NCBI GenBank assembly: GCA_027297005.1
Contig: JAPUIN010000138.1
Coordinates: 1-9,364 of the forward strand
DNA: 9,364 bases
Source of the DNA: Acidobacteriota bacterium
Lineage (GTDB): Bacteria > Acidobacteriota > Polarisedimenticolia > Gp22-AA2
Reading direction: 5' to 3'
The notes under the pieces were generated by a model. That model had not been told where the DNA came from. It ran no database searches and saw only the letters and a program-made list of their open reading frames with translations. Shown here one piece after another: positions 1 through 7,470 of this stretch. The position numbers were made by a program, and so were the translations under genes. Each line of letters opens with the position of its first letter. Positions within the stretch are counted from its first letter, which is position 1.

Positions 1-28
1 CTATAGCATAGGGTCCCGGGGGTGTCAA
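1..28 (-). promoter_or_regulatory. Strong sigma-70-type promoter reading leftward out of the window
   Basis: On the minus strand a perfect -35 box TTGACA (28-23) is followed by exactly 17 bp and then TATAG at 5-1. The sixth base of the -10 box lies outside the window. TG stands one base before the -10 box (8-7), giving an extended -10. The match is very good for a G+C-rich genome. It lies about 100 bp past the stop of the permease gene, so it most likely starts the next transcription unit, which is not visible; a stable RNA gene or a well-expressed operon would fit. Confidence 0.7.
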
Positions 29-127
29 CGAATTCGGCCGCGCGCATGATGCGATGCATCGAGGAACAACACGATCGATCGAACCACCTGATGCCGTGTG
101 ACAGAAGCGTGATTGGCGACGCGTCGA

Positions 128-937
128 TCAGTACTGGATGAGGGATCCCTCGATGCGGGCCCGGCGCACGGCGATGCGGAACCCGATGATCCCGAGCGGC
201 AGAAGGAAGAGGCTGAAGAGGACGAGCGCCTGGATCTCGGGCAGCAGGTCGGCCACCGACGCGCCGTGCAGCAGGGCCCGGCGCAGGGCCCGCAGACCGT
301 AGGTGATCGGAAGCGCCCGCGAGGCCCACTGGAGAAACTCCGGCATCATTTCCGGCGGGAAGAAGACTCCGCCCAGAAGGGCGGAGCCTGTGCTCACCAG
401 ATAGGTGATCGGATCGCCCCGCTTCATATAAAGAATGAAGGCGGCCGAAAGGATTCCGATCCCCGAAAACGCTAGAACCGTCAGGACCAAGACGAGCAGG
501 CCCGGGAGAAGACCTTCGGGCCGGATCCCGACCTCGAAGAAGAGCCATCCGATCAACAGATAAACGATCGCCCGCACCGAGGTGACCAGAAAATCCCATA
601 CCCCGGATCCGAGCACGATCGTCGAGAGGGGTGTCGGCGTGGTCAGCATCGCCTCCAGGGTTCCGGTGGTCTGCTCGGTGCGTATCTTCCCGGCGAATGA
701 CATGATCGCCGAGGTCAGGTAGGTGAAGAACGCCAGGTTGACGAGCAGCCAGGGCCAGTACGGCAGACCGTCGAGGCCTGGAGTCGACGGCGGCGCGTTG
801 ACGAGTTTGGCGATGAAATAGAACATCAGCACCGAGGAGACGATGGAGAGGATCTGCAGGACGAATGCAGTCCGATACGAAATCTCAATGAGAAAATCCC
901 GCTTCAAGAATGCACCCACCATGCCGAACCGGTTCAT
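128..937 (-). CDS. ABC-2 type transporter permease
   Basis: Inner-membrane subunit of an ABC-2 family exporter, 269 residues, the usual size for the family. About six hydrophobic segments are visible, near residues 24-44, 61-81, 112-136, 143-170, 177-195 and 235-257. After the second segment comes the cytoplasmic stretch EQTTGTLEAML (88-98), typical of ABC-2 permeases. The classic signature region GGVFFPPEMMP (189-199) and then LPITYGLRALR (209-219) follows. The ATG at 937-935 overlaps the TGA of the ATPase gene (936-934) as ATGA, so translation is coupled and the two proteins almost certainly form one transporter. The substrate cannot be told from sequence; relatives export drugs, polysaccharides, lipids or peptides, or act in gliding. 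No terminator hairpin is visible after the stop. Confidence 0.93.
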   Translation of the reverse strand: MNRFGMVGAFLKRDFLIEISYRTAFVLQILSIVSSVLMFYFIAKLVNAPPSTPGLDGLPYWPWLLVNLAFFTYLTSAIMSFAGKIRTEQTTGTLEAMLTTPTPLSTIVLGSGVWDFLVTSVRAIVYLLIGWLFFEVGIRPEGLLPGLLVLVLTVLAFSGIGILSAAFILYMKRGDPITYLVSTGSALLGGVFFPPEMMPEFLQWASRALPITYGLRALRRALLHGASVADLLPEIQALVLFSLFLLPLGIIGFRIAVRRARIEGSLIQY

Positions 938-1953
938 TCCGCACTCTCCTCCGTATCCTCGCCTGGTGAATCCATGAGATCGAAAACCTCCTGAAGACCG
1001 GGCTCCCTGAGAGCGCAGGAGAGGATCGTCCGCCGACCGTTCAGGATGGCGCGCAGCAACGCCGAAAGCGCCTCCCCCCCGCGATCGACGTCGGCAAACA
1101 CCCGGAGCGGCTCACCCGCATCCCGCTCAATCCGGATCTCCCAGCGCGGATCGAGCGGCATCTCGCCCCCTCCGGACACCGTGATGACGTAGTGATCACG
1201 GCGGGTGATGCCTTCGGTCACTCCTGCGACCGTCCCCTGGTGGAGGATCCGTCCCCGATCGAGGATCGCCAGTCGATGGCACATCTCCTCAGCTTCCTGC
1301 AGGTTGTGCGTCGCAAGCAGGATCGTCTTTCCGCGTCCAACATTCAGTTGCCCACTCACAAACCGACGGAGGTTCTTCGCTCCGATCGGATCGAGGCTGC
1401 GGGTCGGCTCGTCCAGGCAGAGAATCGGCGGATCGTGGAGGAGCGCGCGCGCGATCGCCAGTCGCTGCTTCATGCCGGAGGAATAGGACATGAACTGCCG
1501 ATCGGCGATCTCCGTGAGATCCATCTGCTCGAGCAGTTTCTGGGTGCGCGTGCGCGAACCCGCAGCGTCGAGTCCGTAGAGCCGCGCGAAGAAATTAAGA
1601 TTCTCGCGCCCGGTCAGGCGCCAGTAGAAGGAGCGCTCGTCCGATGTGACGAATCCGATCGAGCGCTTGACTGTCTCCTCCTCCCGCGCGACGTCGACGC
1701 CATTCACGAGCGCCCGGCCTTCGGTCGGCAGCACAAGACAGGCGAGAATTTTCAGCAGCGTGGTCTTGCCGGCACCGTTCGGCCCCAGGAGACCGAAGAT
1801 CTCCCCGGGACGCACTTCGAGATCGATACCACGCAGTGCTTCAATCCGTGCGGCTCGACGCAGAGGGTGCGTGACCATCTCGCGCAACGAGCGTTTCTTG
1901 ATGTAGGTCTTACTGAGGTGATCGACCAGGAGGGCGGCAGGCATGCGATCCAC
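934..1953 (-). CDS. ABC-2 type transporter ATP-binding protein
   Basis: ATPase subunit that powers the permease encoded immediately downstream; 339 residues. Walker A is GPNGAGKT (57-64), the signature loop is YSSGM (157-161), Walker B is ILCLDEP (177-183) with catalytic Glu182, the D-loop is SLDP (186-189) and the H-loop is His216. Residues 240-339 form a C-terminal extension of the kind seen in exporter ATPases. The Q-loop is unusual: where a Gln is expected the protein reads FVTSDERSFYWRLTG (101-115). The start given is GTG (1953-1951), which directly follows the stop of the preceding gene with AGGG seven bases upstream. An ATG three codons later (1944-1942) is a real alternative. The gene ends in a 4-bp overlap with the permease gene. 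Confidence 0.93.
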   Translation of the reverse strand: MDRMPAALLVDHLSKTYIKKRSLREMVTHPLRRAARIEALRGIDLEVRPGEIFGLLGPNGAGKTTLLKILACLVLPTEGRALVNGVDVAREEETVKRSIGFVTSDERSFYWRLTGRENLNFFARLYGLDAAGSRTRTQKLLEQMDLTEIADRQFMSYSSGMKQRLAIARALLHDPPILCLDEPTRSLDPIGAKNLRRFVSGQLNVGRGKTILLATHNLQEAEEMCHRLAILDRGRILHQGTVAGVTEGITRRDHYVITVSGGGEMPLDPRWEIRIERDAGEPLRVFADVDRGGEALSALLRAILNGRRTILSCALREPGLQEVFDLMDSPGEDTEESAE

Positions 1954-4900
1954 TCAGCGACCCTGTAGATGCCGCGTATTGTAGATCTTTCTGTAGGCGC
2001 GGTGATCGGCGTCGTCGGGATACACCTCGTTCTCACCGTACGGATAACCGGACATACCGTGAAACGGCAGCGGCTCGACAGTTTCACCGAAGGCAGTGTG
2101 TGGATCCATGTCCTTGCAGAACCCGGTGGCGAACAGCAGGAAGCTGCGGACGTGACGATGCGGGACGTCGGGAAGGTTCTTCACCGGGAATTCCAGCGTC
2201 ACCTCTTCCCCTTTCCCGAAGATGACGAACTTGTCGTCGGTGCGCCTCACCAACTGCGTGACCGCCCCGAAGCGCGTGTAGTCGCCGGTCATCACCTTGA
2301 ACGGCATCGTGTTGTCCATGATTGAGTAGTCGTAGATCTTTGGCTCGCGCCTGTCGGGACTGTGCTCGCGCGGGTACCCCCTGCGATGCAGGTGGGCCCC
2401 GGACGCACGAATCACGTTCACCTTGATGATCCGATCCATCTCGTCCAGGGGGATCGGAGCGGCGAGAAAGATCTGGTCCCAGTAAACGCGCATGTTGGTC
2501 CGCAGGCGGATGCGAGGCGTGATGAGCGGATCAATTTCCGAGAGATCGACCGTCATCATACGCGGCAGCCCGGGCGGGAACCCCATCGGCTCCATGACCG
2601 GCGCATACAGCAGGGCGTCGTTCTGGACTTCCAGGATTGGGGGCGTGAGCACGATGCCCGACTGGGCGGCCGCGAAGTTACTCGACGAATACTCGAAATC
2701 GACCCACCCGTACAGAAAGAGAACCAGATCGTCCCGCTTCGTGATGGCGGGCGGAAACTCGATTTCAAGCGTGTGCATGTCGGCATAACCAGCGAGGCGG
2801 CGTAGAGGGAAATCGTCGGGATAGATCCTGTCGATCTTCATCAGTCTGTCCGTGACGTCCCGCCCGTTGTGCGCCGTCACTCGCACGGGGAATATCCGCT
2901 TGCTGCGACGGACTCCGTACAGGCGATGCTCCGGCTCGTCCTCGACGGGGAACCTCTCATTGGGATAGACATCAATCGACTTCGGGTGATCGATGGCGAT
3001 GAGCCGGGCCTCATCCAGGTAGGTCACTTCCTCCAGATTCTCCACAATCTGAAGGTAATAGGCGCCATCCAGAGGCGCCAGCTCGTGCGGCTCGATCTTG
3101 ATGTACTCGTCGGAATCCGGCCTGCCGTATACGCCGGGCCCCAGCCACAGGCCGAGGCCCCCGACGCCCAGGAAGTCGGCGACAAACCGGTATCGCATCC
3201 CGTCCCACGTGAACAGAAGCGGGCAGGAGGAACCCTTGCGGTCGAGTTCGATCTGATCGACATCCTGGCCGCCCGGCACGTCCAGCTCCGCCTGCAGCAC
3301 GCCACCCGGCCACAAGAGTCGCACGACGTCGCTCACCCCTCGATCGCGCAGGCCGAAATGGGCCGTCGCGGGTGATTGGGAAAGATAGCCGGATCCAGCC
3401 TGCACTTCGCGGCGTTGCCAGAACGCGCCCGCCTGGACCTCGATCTTCGTTCCGATGCCGTCACGGTTGCTGCTCCGCCCCCTTGGGCGGACACGGATCC
3501 AGCTGTGGCGGTTGCCGCCATCGTTCCGCAGCAGGATGGGGCGACCTCCGTTTCTCGTGACCACCAGATCGAGGTCCCCGTCGGCGTCGAGATCAGCCGT
3601 CGCGACGGCACGGCCATCCCCCGCCGGAAGATCATGTAACCCCGCGCCAGCCGCCTCGTCTTCGAAGGTACCATCGCCGAGATTCCGGTAGTACCGGTGG
3701 ATTTCACCGGTGGCGAACAGATCCAGATCCCCGTCGTTGTCGGCGTCGAACAGGACGGTGCCGTAAATCGACCCCGGGACTCCGGAATCGATCTCCCGCG
3801 CTTCGAATCCTCCCCCGTCCGTGTTCATATAAGCGCGCAGCACCCCCGGAGTTCGATCGGCAAAGATCAGATCGGTCCGGCCGTCGCCGTCGATGTCCCC
3901 CGCCGTCACACCGCGGCCGCCGCCATGCTGGGCCAGGCCGATCGCGGCACCCCGGTCCGCGAAGCCATCATCGCGCCGGTTTTCGAGCACGACATCGCGC
4001 CCGCCCGGCACGGACAGCACGACATCGATGTCCCGATCAAGGTCGAGGTCGCTGAAGACCGCGCCGATCGCACCTCCGGCCGGTCCGCCGAGATGCAGGC
4101 GCTCCGTGTCGTCCCGGAAGGTGCCGTCGCCGCGATTCAAGAGCAGTCGCGCCGACACCGGCGCGCTGGTCCCCTGCTCCGGGACGCGTAAGACGTACAG
4201 ATCCAGATCGCCGTCGTGGTCGACGTCGGCCCATGACGCTCCCAGGCAGAAGCCACTTAGATTGATCGACGCACTCTTCGTGACATCTTCGAAGACACCA
4301 CTCCCGTCGTTGCGATAGAGCGTGCCGCCGCCAAGATGGGTGAAGAAAAGGTCGAGATCACCGTCGTTGTCGTAGTCGGCCAGGGTGACTGCCATGCCGA
4401 TCCCCTGCAGCACGACCCGGGATCTTTGCGTGACATCCTCGAACTTCAGATCACCTCGATTGCGGTAGAGCGCCGGGCGCGCTTTACCGTCGGATGAGGC
4501 ATTGGCGAAAACGAGGTCGGGACGTCCATCGGCGTCAAAGTCACCGATCGCCATGCCCGAGCCGTACCGCACCGCCGTTGCTCCCGCAGCATCGTCCCCC
4601 CGATCGGCGGCCGAGCCGATCTCCCCTCCCGGCCCCGCGTGCACGAACGAGATTCCGGAGCCCTCAGTGACGTCGCGGAATTGGACCGTCACCGCAGCGG
4701 GAGGAGGCGGCGGACCACCGAACCCTGCGTAGTCGGTCAGCACCATCGCGTACTGTCCAGCCTCACCGTACTGGTTTCCTGTCGGCACAGAGAACCGCGT
4801 GTCGGAGGCGAGATTCTGATATGCGACCATCTCTTTCTCCCCCGCAGCCCGTTCGCCCGACTGAAGCAGCGCCCGCGCCAGCTGGTAGCGGATGGACATA

Positions 4901-5433
4901 CTGTTGGGATCGAGCAGACGTGCCTTCCTGAGGATCCGGATCGCCTCCTTGAATTTCCTCTGCCTGACCCGAAGCAATCCCATGTTGTAGAGGATGTGCG
5001 GATCACCCGGGGCGAGAGCACGGGCCCTCTCCATCCGGGATGCCGCCTCATCGCTGCGCCCGAGGTCCCTGAGGAGAATGGCCAGGGAGTAATGAGCGTG
5101 AACGAGGTTCGGATCGAGCTCGATCGCCCGGCGGAGCGCGCGCTCCGCTCTCTCGTTGTCACGGATGTAGAGCGCCGCGAGGCCCAGATTGACGAACCCG
5201 GGCGCCCAGCGGGGCGCCAGCCTGGTCACGCGCTTGAACTCTTCGATCGCCTGGGCATGCTTGAACTGCTCCATGCGCGCGACGCCGTGGTTGTTGGCGC
5301 GGATCACCTCTTCGGGGTCGGCGTCAGGAGCGAGCAGCCCGCTGCCGGTGGCCCAGAGCGTGATCAGTCCCGCCAGCACCAGAGGATCGTGAGAGCAGCA
5401 ATTCGCGAGCCCCGTCCTCCCTTCATGTCCCAC
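1954..5433 (-). CDS. TPR / FG-GAP (VCBS) propeller / ASPIC-UnbV protein with large C-terminal domain
   Basis: A 1159-residue, probably exported protein. A hydrophobic segment (about 18-36) precedes four or five TPR units (about 42-206), e.g. residues 107-116 DPNLVHAHYS. A Pro-rich hinge (239-246) follows. Seven FG-GAP/VCBS calcium motifs of the DxDxDGxxD type begin at D298, D353, D403, D462, D513, D563 and D614; the regular spacing of about 50 residues suggests a seven-bladed beta-propeller. The fourth copy lacks the Gly. An ASPIC/UnbV domain spans about 641-730, with GIGTKIEVQAG (659-669), GYLSQ (682-686), HFGL (692-695) and WPGG (708-711). The last 425 residues begin with CPLLFTWDG (737-745) and resemble an extension I recall in other CRTAC1-like bacterial proteins; its function is unknown to me. 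The role may be extracellular binding or scaffolding. The GTG start at 5433 keeps the frame open, but a better start lies at 5426 in another frame, so a frameshift is likely here. It abuts the ABC ATPase gene. Confidence 0.9.
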   Translation of the reverse strand: MGHEGRTGLANCCSHDPLVLAGLITLWATGSGLLAPDADPEEVIRANNHGVARMEQFKHAQAIEEFKRVTRLAPRWAPGFVNLGLAALYIRDNERAERALRRAIELDPNLVHAHYSLAILLRDLGRSDEAASRMERARALAPGDPHILYNMGLLRVRQRKFKEAIRILRKARLLDPNSMSIRYQLARALLQSGERAAGEKEMVAYQNLASDTRFSVPTGNQYGEAGQYAMVLTDYAGFGGPPPPPAAVTVQFRDVTEGSGISFVHAGPGGEIGSAADRGDDAAGATAVRYGSGMAIGDFDADGRPDLVFANASSDGKARPALYRNRGDLKFEDVTQRSRVVLQGIGMAVTLADYDNDGDLDLFFTHLGGGTLYRNDGSGVFEDVTKSASINLSGFCLGASWADVDHDGDLDLYVLRVPEQGTSAPVSARLLLNRGDGTFRDDTERLHLGGPAGGAIGAVFSDLDLDRDIDVVLSVPGGRDVVLENRRDDGFADRGAAIGLAQHGGGRGVTAGDIDGDGRTDLIFADRTPGVLRAYMNTDGGGFEAREIDSGVPGSIYGTVLFDADNDGDLDLFATGEIHRYYRNLGDGTFEDEAAGAGLHDLPAGDGRAVATADLDADGDLDLVVTRNGGRPILLRNDGGNRHSWIRVRPRGRSSNRDGIGTKIEVQAGAFWQRREVQAGSGYLSQSPATAHFGLRDRGVSDVVRLLWPGGVLQAELDVPGGQDVDQIELDRKGSSCPLLFTWDGMRYRFVADFLGVGGLGLWLGPGVYGRPDSDEYIKIEPHELAPLDGAYYLQIVENLEEVTYLDEARLIAIDHPKSIDVYPNERFPVEDEPEHRLYGVRRSKRIFPVRVTAHNGRDVTDRLMKIDRIYPDDFPLRRLAGYADMHTLEIEFPPAITKRDDLVLFLYGWVDFEYSSSNFAAAQSGIVLTPPILEVQNDALLYAPVMEPMGFPPGLPRMMTVDLSEIDPLITPRIRLRTNMRVYWDQIFLAAPIPLDEMDRIIKVNVIRASGAHLHRRGYPREHSPDRREPKIYDYSIMDNTMPFKVMTGDYTRFGAVTQLVRRTDDKFVIFGKGEEVTLEFPVKNLPDVPHRHVRSFLLFATGFCKDMDPHTAFGETVEPLPFHGMSGYPYGENEVYPDDADHRAYRKIYNTRHLQGR
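3568..4542 (-). repeat. Seven degenerate repeats coding for FG-GAP calcium motifs
   Basis: Within the large propeller gene, seven units of about 150-177 bp each encode an Asp-rich loop. Examples are DFDADGRPD (298-306), DYDNDGDLD (353-361), DIDGDGRTD (513-521) and DLDADGDLD (614-622). At DNA level this gives recurrent GATCGAG and CCGTCG words on the plus strand. Six copies keep the Gly at the loop turn; the copy at 462-470 reads DLDLDRDID. The family chelates calcium through these loops; seven copies match a closed propeller. Confidence 0.85.
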
Positions 5434-5440
5434 CCCCTCG
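5423..5440 (-). promoter_or_regulatory. ATGA coupling site and ribosome binding site for an alternative start of the propeller gene
   Basis: The stop TGA of the deacylase gene (5425-5423) overlaps an ATG at 5426-5424 as ATGA, preceded by the purine-rich GAGGGGGTGGG. This is the same arrangement that joins the ATPase and permease genes downstream. The ATG opens a frame that begins MKGGRGSRIAALTIL, an ideal signal-peptide start, but it hits a stop after 20 codons. The long frame of the propeller protein lies one base out of register with it. Confidence 0.55.
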
Positions 5441-7072
5441 CCTCAGGACACGGCCGGCCGGCGCCGGCCGGAACTCCCTGCCGGCGACAACCCGAATCCC
5501 GTTGATGATCACTTCGTCGATGCCGGCCGCGTGCTGCCGCGGATCGGTGAAGGTCGATCTGTCGCTGACGGCAGCCGCGTCCACCACCAGGAGATCGGCC
5601 TTGAATCCTTCCCGGACGAGACCTCGATCACGCAGGCCGAGGCGGGCCGCGGGGAGCGAGGTCATTTTGCGGATCGCCTCCTCGAGTGTGACGACACCCC
5701 GCTCACGCACATAGTGGCCCAGGACGCGCGGGAAGGCGCCGTACGCGCCGGGATGAGGAAAGCCCTTTCCGATCTCCCAGGCATCGGTGACGAATGCGAG
5801 ACGAGAGTGGCCGAGAAGGGGCAGCAGATCGGCATCTCCTCGATCGTCGCCCGAGATGCCATAAATCAACTGCGTGGCGACCCCCCCTTCTTCCAGGAGA
5901 ATGTCGGAGAGCGCATCGAAGGGATCGCGACCCATCAGCTTCCCGATCTCCGTCATGGTCAGATGCTCGTAGCGCTTGTTGCTCCGGCCATCGACGTGCG
6001 CCAGATGGATCCGATCCCAACCGCATTCACGGACGATGTTCATCGTCCAGCGGCCAGATTCCTCCCATGGTGGCCAGATCGGCGCGGCGCTTCTCACCTC
6101 CTCCTTCATGCGGTCGCGGACGCGGTCGTCGCGCAGGCGCTCCAGGAACGCCTCGACGCCCCCGTCCAGTGACCAGGGAGGAAAGAGCGCCAGCATCGTC
6201 GTGCAGACCGCCGTGTAGGGAATCACGTCCGCCGTCAGCGCCACACCCTCCCGCACCGCCTCATCATGGATCCGAAGGACCGACTCGGTGCCGGCCCAGG
6301 CGCGCGGCCCGACCGTTTCGACGTGCGAATGGTGCACCGGCGCGCCGCTGCGCCTCCCCACCTCGACGATCTCCCGGACGGCCGGTTCCAGGGTCTCAAG
6401 ACTGCTGCCGCGTTGGTGAAAGGCGGCGAAGCCCCCCGCGGCGGCGCATGCGCGCGCCACCGAGATGAGTTCGTCGGTGTCGGCAAACTGCCCCGGGGGA
6501 TAAATCAGGCCGAAGGAGACCCCGAACGCCCCCTGTTCGACCGCCTCGCAGACGATGCGATCGAGAGCGACCTGCTCGTCCGGGGAAGGGCGACCAGCCC
6601 GCGAACCCATCGCGGCCGCGCGCGCGGGGCCGTGAGCGACCAGGGTCGCAACGTTGAGCAACACGCCCAGTGATTCGAGGTGATCGAGATAGGACTCCAT
6701 CGAGTCCCAGTCCCACGAGACGCCGTCGGGCGTGATGAAGCCGCAAACCCGGGAGACCTGTTCGCGCGTCGCGTCCGAGACGGGAACGCATCCGATCCCG
6801 CAATTCCCCAGCAACTCGGTCGTGATCCCCTGACGGACGCGCCCTTCCAGGAGGGCCGCCTGCTGATCGAGCGGCAGGGCAACACACAGGTCGGAATGAG
6901 AATGGAGATCGACGAATCCGGGGGTGACGTAGCATCCCCGCGCATCAATACGTGCGGCGCTCGTTCCCAGGGAGGAACCGATCGCCGCGATTCGATCACC
7001 ATCGATCCCGACGTCGCCGCGGACGGGCGGACTACCGGAGCCATCGATGATCTCAGCATTGGCGATGATCAA
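5423..7072 (-). CDS. N-acyl-D-amino-acid deacylase-like amidohydrolase
   Basis: Metal-dependent hydrolase of the D-aminoacylase branch of the amidohydrolase superfamily; family members release a free D-amino acid from its N-acyl form in the cytoplasm. Numbering uses the TTG start (549 residues). The N-terminal strand IIANAEIIDGSG (2-13) precedes the metal motif HSH (57-59). GNCGIG (89-94) supplies the bridging Cys91. His219 lies in FHQRG and His250 in VHHSHVE. The acid is probably Asp430 in VTDAWEIG. The C-terminal block PGAYGAFPRVLGHYVRE (441-457) and KADLLVVDA (491-499) is typical of this family. The exact acyl or amino acid preference is unknown, and N-acyl-D-glutamate/aspartate deacylase or dihydroorotase-like roles remain possible. 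A CTG two codons upstream (7078) may be the true start. The gene overlaps the propeller gene by 11 bp, or 4 bp if that gene starts at its ATG. Confidence 0.88.
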   Translation of the reverse strand: MIIANAEIIDGSGSPPVRGDVGIDGDRIAAIGSSLGTSAARIDARGCYVTPGFVDLHSHSDLCVALPLDQQAALLEGRVRQGITTELLGNCGIGCVPVSDATREQVSRVCGFITPDGVSWDWDSMESYLDHLESLGVLLNVATLVAHGPARAAAMGSRAGRPSPDEQVALDRIVCEAVEQGAFGVSFGLIYPPGQFADTDELISVARACAAAGGFAAFHQRGSSLETLEPAVREIVEVGRRSGAPVHHSHVETVGPRAWAGTESVLRIHDEAVREGVALTADVIPYTAVCTTMLALFPPWSLDGGVEAFLERLRDDRVRDRMKEEVRSAAPIWPPWEESGRWTMNIVRECGWDRIHLAHVDGRSNKRYEHLTMTEIGKLMGRDPFDALSDILLEEGGVATQLIYGISGDDRGDADLLPLLGHSRLAFVTDAWEIGKGFPHPGAYGAFPRVLGHYVRERGVVTLEEAIRKMTSLPAARLGLRDRGLVREGFKADLLVVDAAAVSDRSTFTDPRQHAAGIDEVIINGIRVVAGREFRPAPAGRVLRRGGGT

Positions 7073-7083
7073 ATCCAGCGAAC

Positions 7084-7089
7084 ACCTCC
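7084..7089 (-). promoter_or_regulatory. Ribosome binding site of the deacylase gene
   Basis: A perfect GGAGGT lies 5 nt before an in-frame CTG (7078-7076) and 11 nt before the TTG (7072-7070). No in-frame ATG or GTG is present. The spacing, and the family-like N-terminus MDLIIANAE that results, favour initiation at CTG, although TTG is the more usual bacterial start codon. Confidence 0.7.
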
Positions 7090-7115
7090 GCGGGGCAGAA
7101 CTCCGGGGGCGGAAT

Positions 7116-7121
7116 ATTATA
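7116..7121 (-). promoter_or_regulatory. Candidate -10 box upstream of the deacylase gene
   Basis: A perfect TATAAT on the minus strand in the 67-bp gap before the deacylase gene. It would place the transcript start about 30 nt before the start codon, leaving room for the GGAGGT site. No good -35 box sits 16-18 bp upstream; the nearest, CTGAAA at 7148-7143, is 21 bp away. It may be an internal promoter for the four coupled genes, or a chance A/T-rich stretch. Confidence 0.4.
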
Positions 7122-7144
7122 CACGTCGATCCGGTGCGGGACTT

Positions 7145-7462
7145 TCAGCGCGCGTACCACCGGCAGACCCGGGCGCGATGGGCATTGACCCGCTGCCGGC
7201 GAGCCTTGAGATTACTGGCTCCCTGGCCACAGTCGGCGCAGCCAGTGAAAGTGCGGAAGGCGTGACGGTAACAGCAGTCGCTAAGATTGTACCAGACGCC
7301 GAATTTCCAGCAGTAGAAGTCGGTGTCCGGCGGGCGGTACCTGCTCTTCAGGATCGGGTCCTGGTCGGAGGGGGAATCCCGCCTCTCGGTCTTCTCGTTC
7401 CCGCGGAGTACCCGCAGCCCGTGCTGCCCGGGACTCTGCTTCAGTGGACCCATGGCTCTCAT
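7145..7462 (-). CDS. Small cysteine-rich protein of unknown function
   Basis: A 105-residue protein that I do not recognise. Its codons show the strong G/C third-position bias of the neighbouring genes, which argues that it is real. The N-terminal 45 residues are basic, polar and probably disordered. The core (about 47-85) is aromatic- and Cys-rich: DFYCWKFGVWYNLSDCCYR (48-66) and then GCADCGQG (74-81). Cys residues are at 51, 63, 64, 75, 78 and 100, with His67 between them; the CxxC pair 75/78 suggests zinc or another metal, or disulfides. No signal peptide or membrane segment is seen. It lies 68 bp after the transglycosylase gene and 67 bp before the deacylase gene on the same strand. The ATG at 7462 follows an in-frame TAA by two codons; a second ATG at 7453 is an alternative. 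Neither has a good ribosome binding site. Confidence 0.75.
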   Translation of the reverse strand: MRAMGPLKQSPGQHGLRVLRGNEKTERRDSPSDQDPILKSRYRPPDTDFYCWKFGVWYNLSDCCYRHAFRTFTGCADCGQGASNLKARRQRVNAHRARVCRWYAR

Positions 7463-7470
7463 AATCAGTT

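Noticed and set aside
52..61. Palindrome CGATGCATCG after the permease gene as a terminator
   Set aside because: A 10-bp palindrome cannot form a hairpin with a loop while keeping a useful stem, and no T run follows in the direction of transcription.
113..475. Plus-strand open frame of 120 codons opposite the permease
   Set aside because: Highly charged, with no domain, and fully opposite a convincing membrane protein gene.
3568..4542. CRISPR-like or tandem DNA repeats
   Set aside because: The periodic similarity comes from coding repeats of FG-GAP loops; the units diverge at DNA level and there are no spacers.
4639..5505. Plus-strand open frame of 288 codons
   Set aside because: It is the antisense shadow of the propeller gene's TPR region. 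It has no domain or ribosome binding site, and its composition follows from the codon bias of the gene on the other strand. The same holds for the long plus-strand frames at 1192-1968, 5531-6172, 6680-7477 and 7486-8379.
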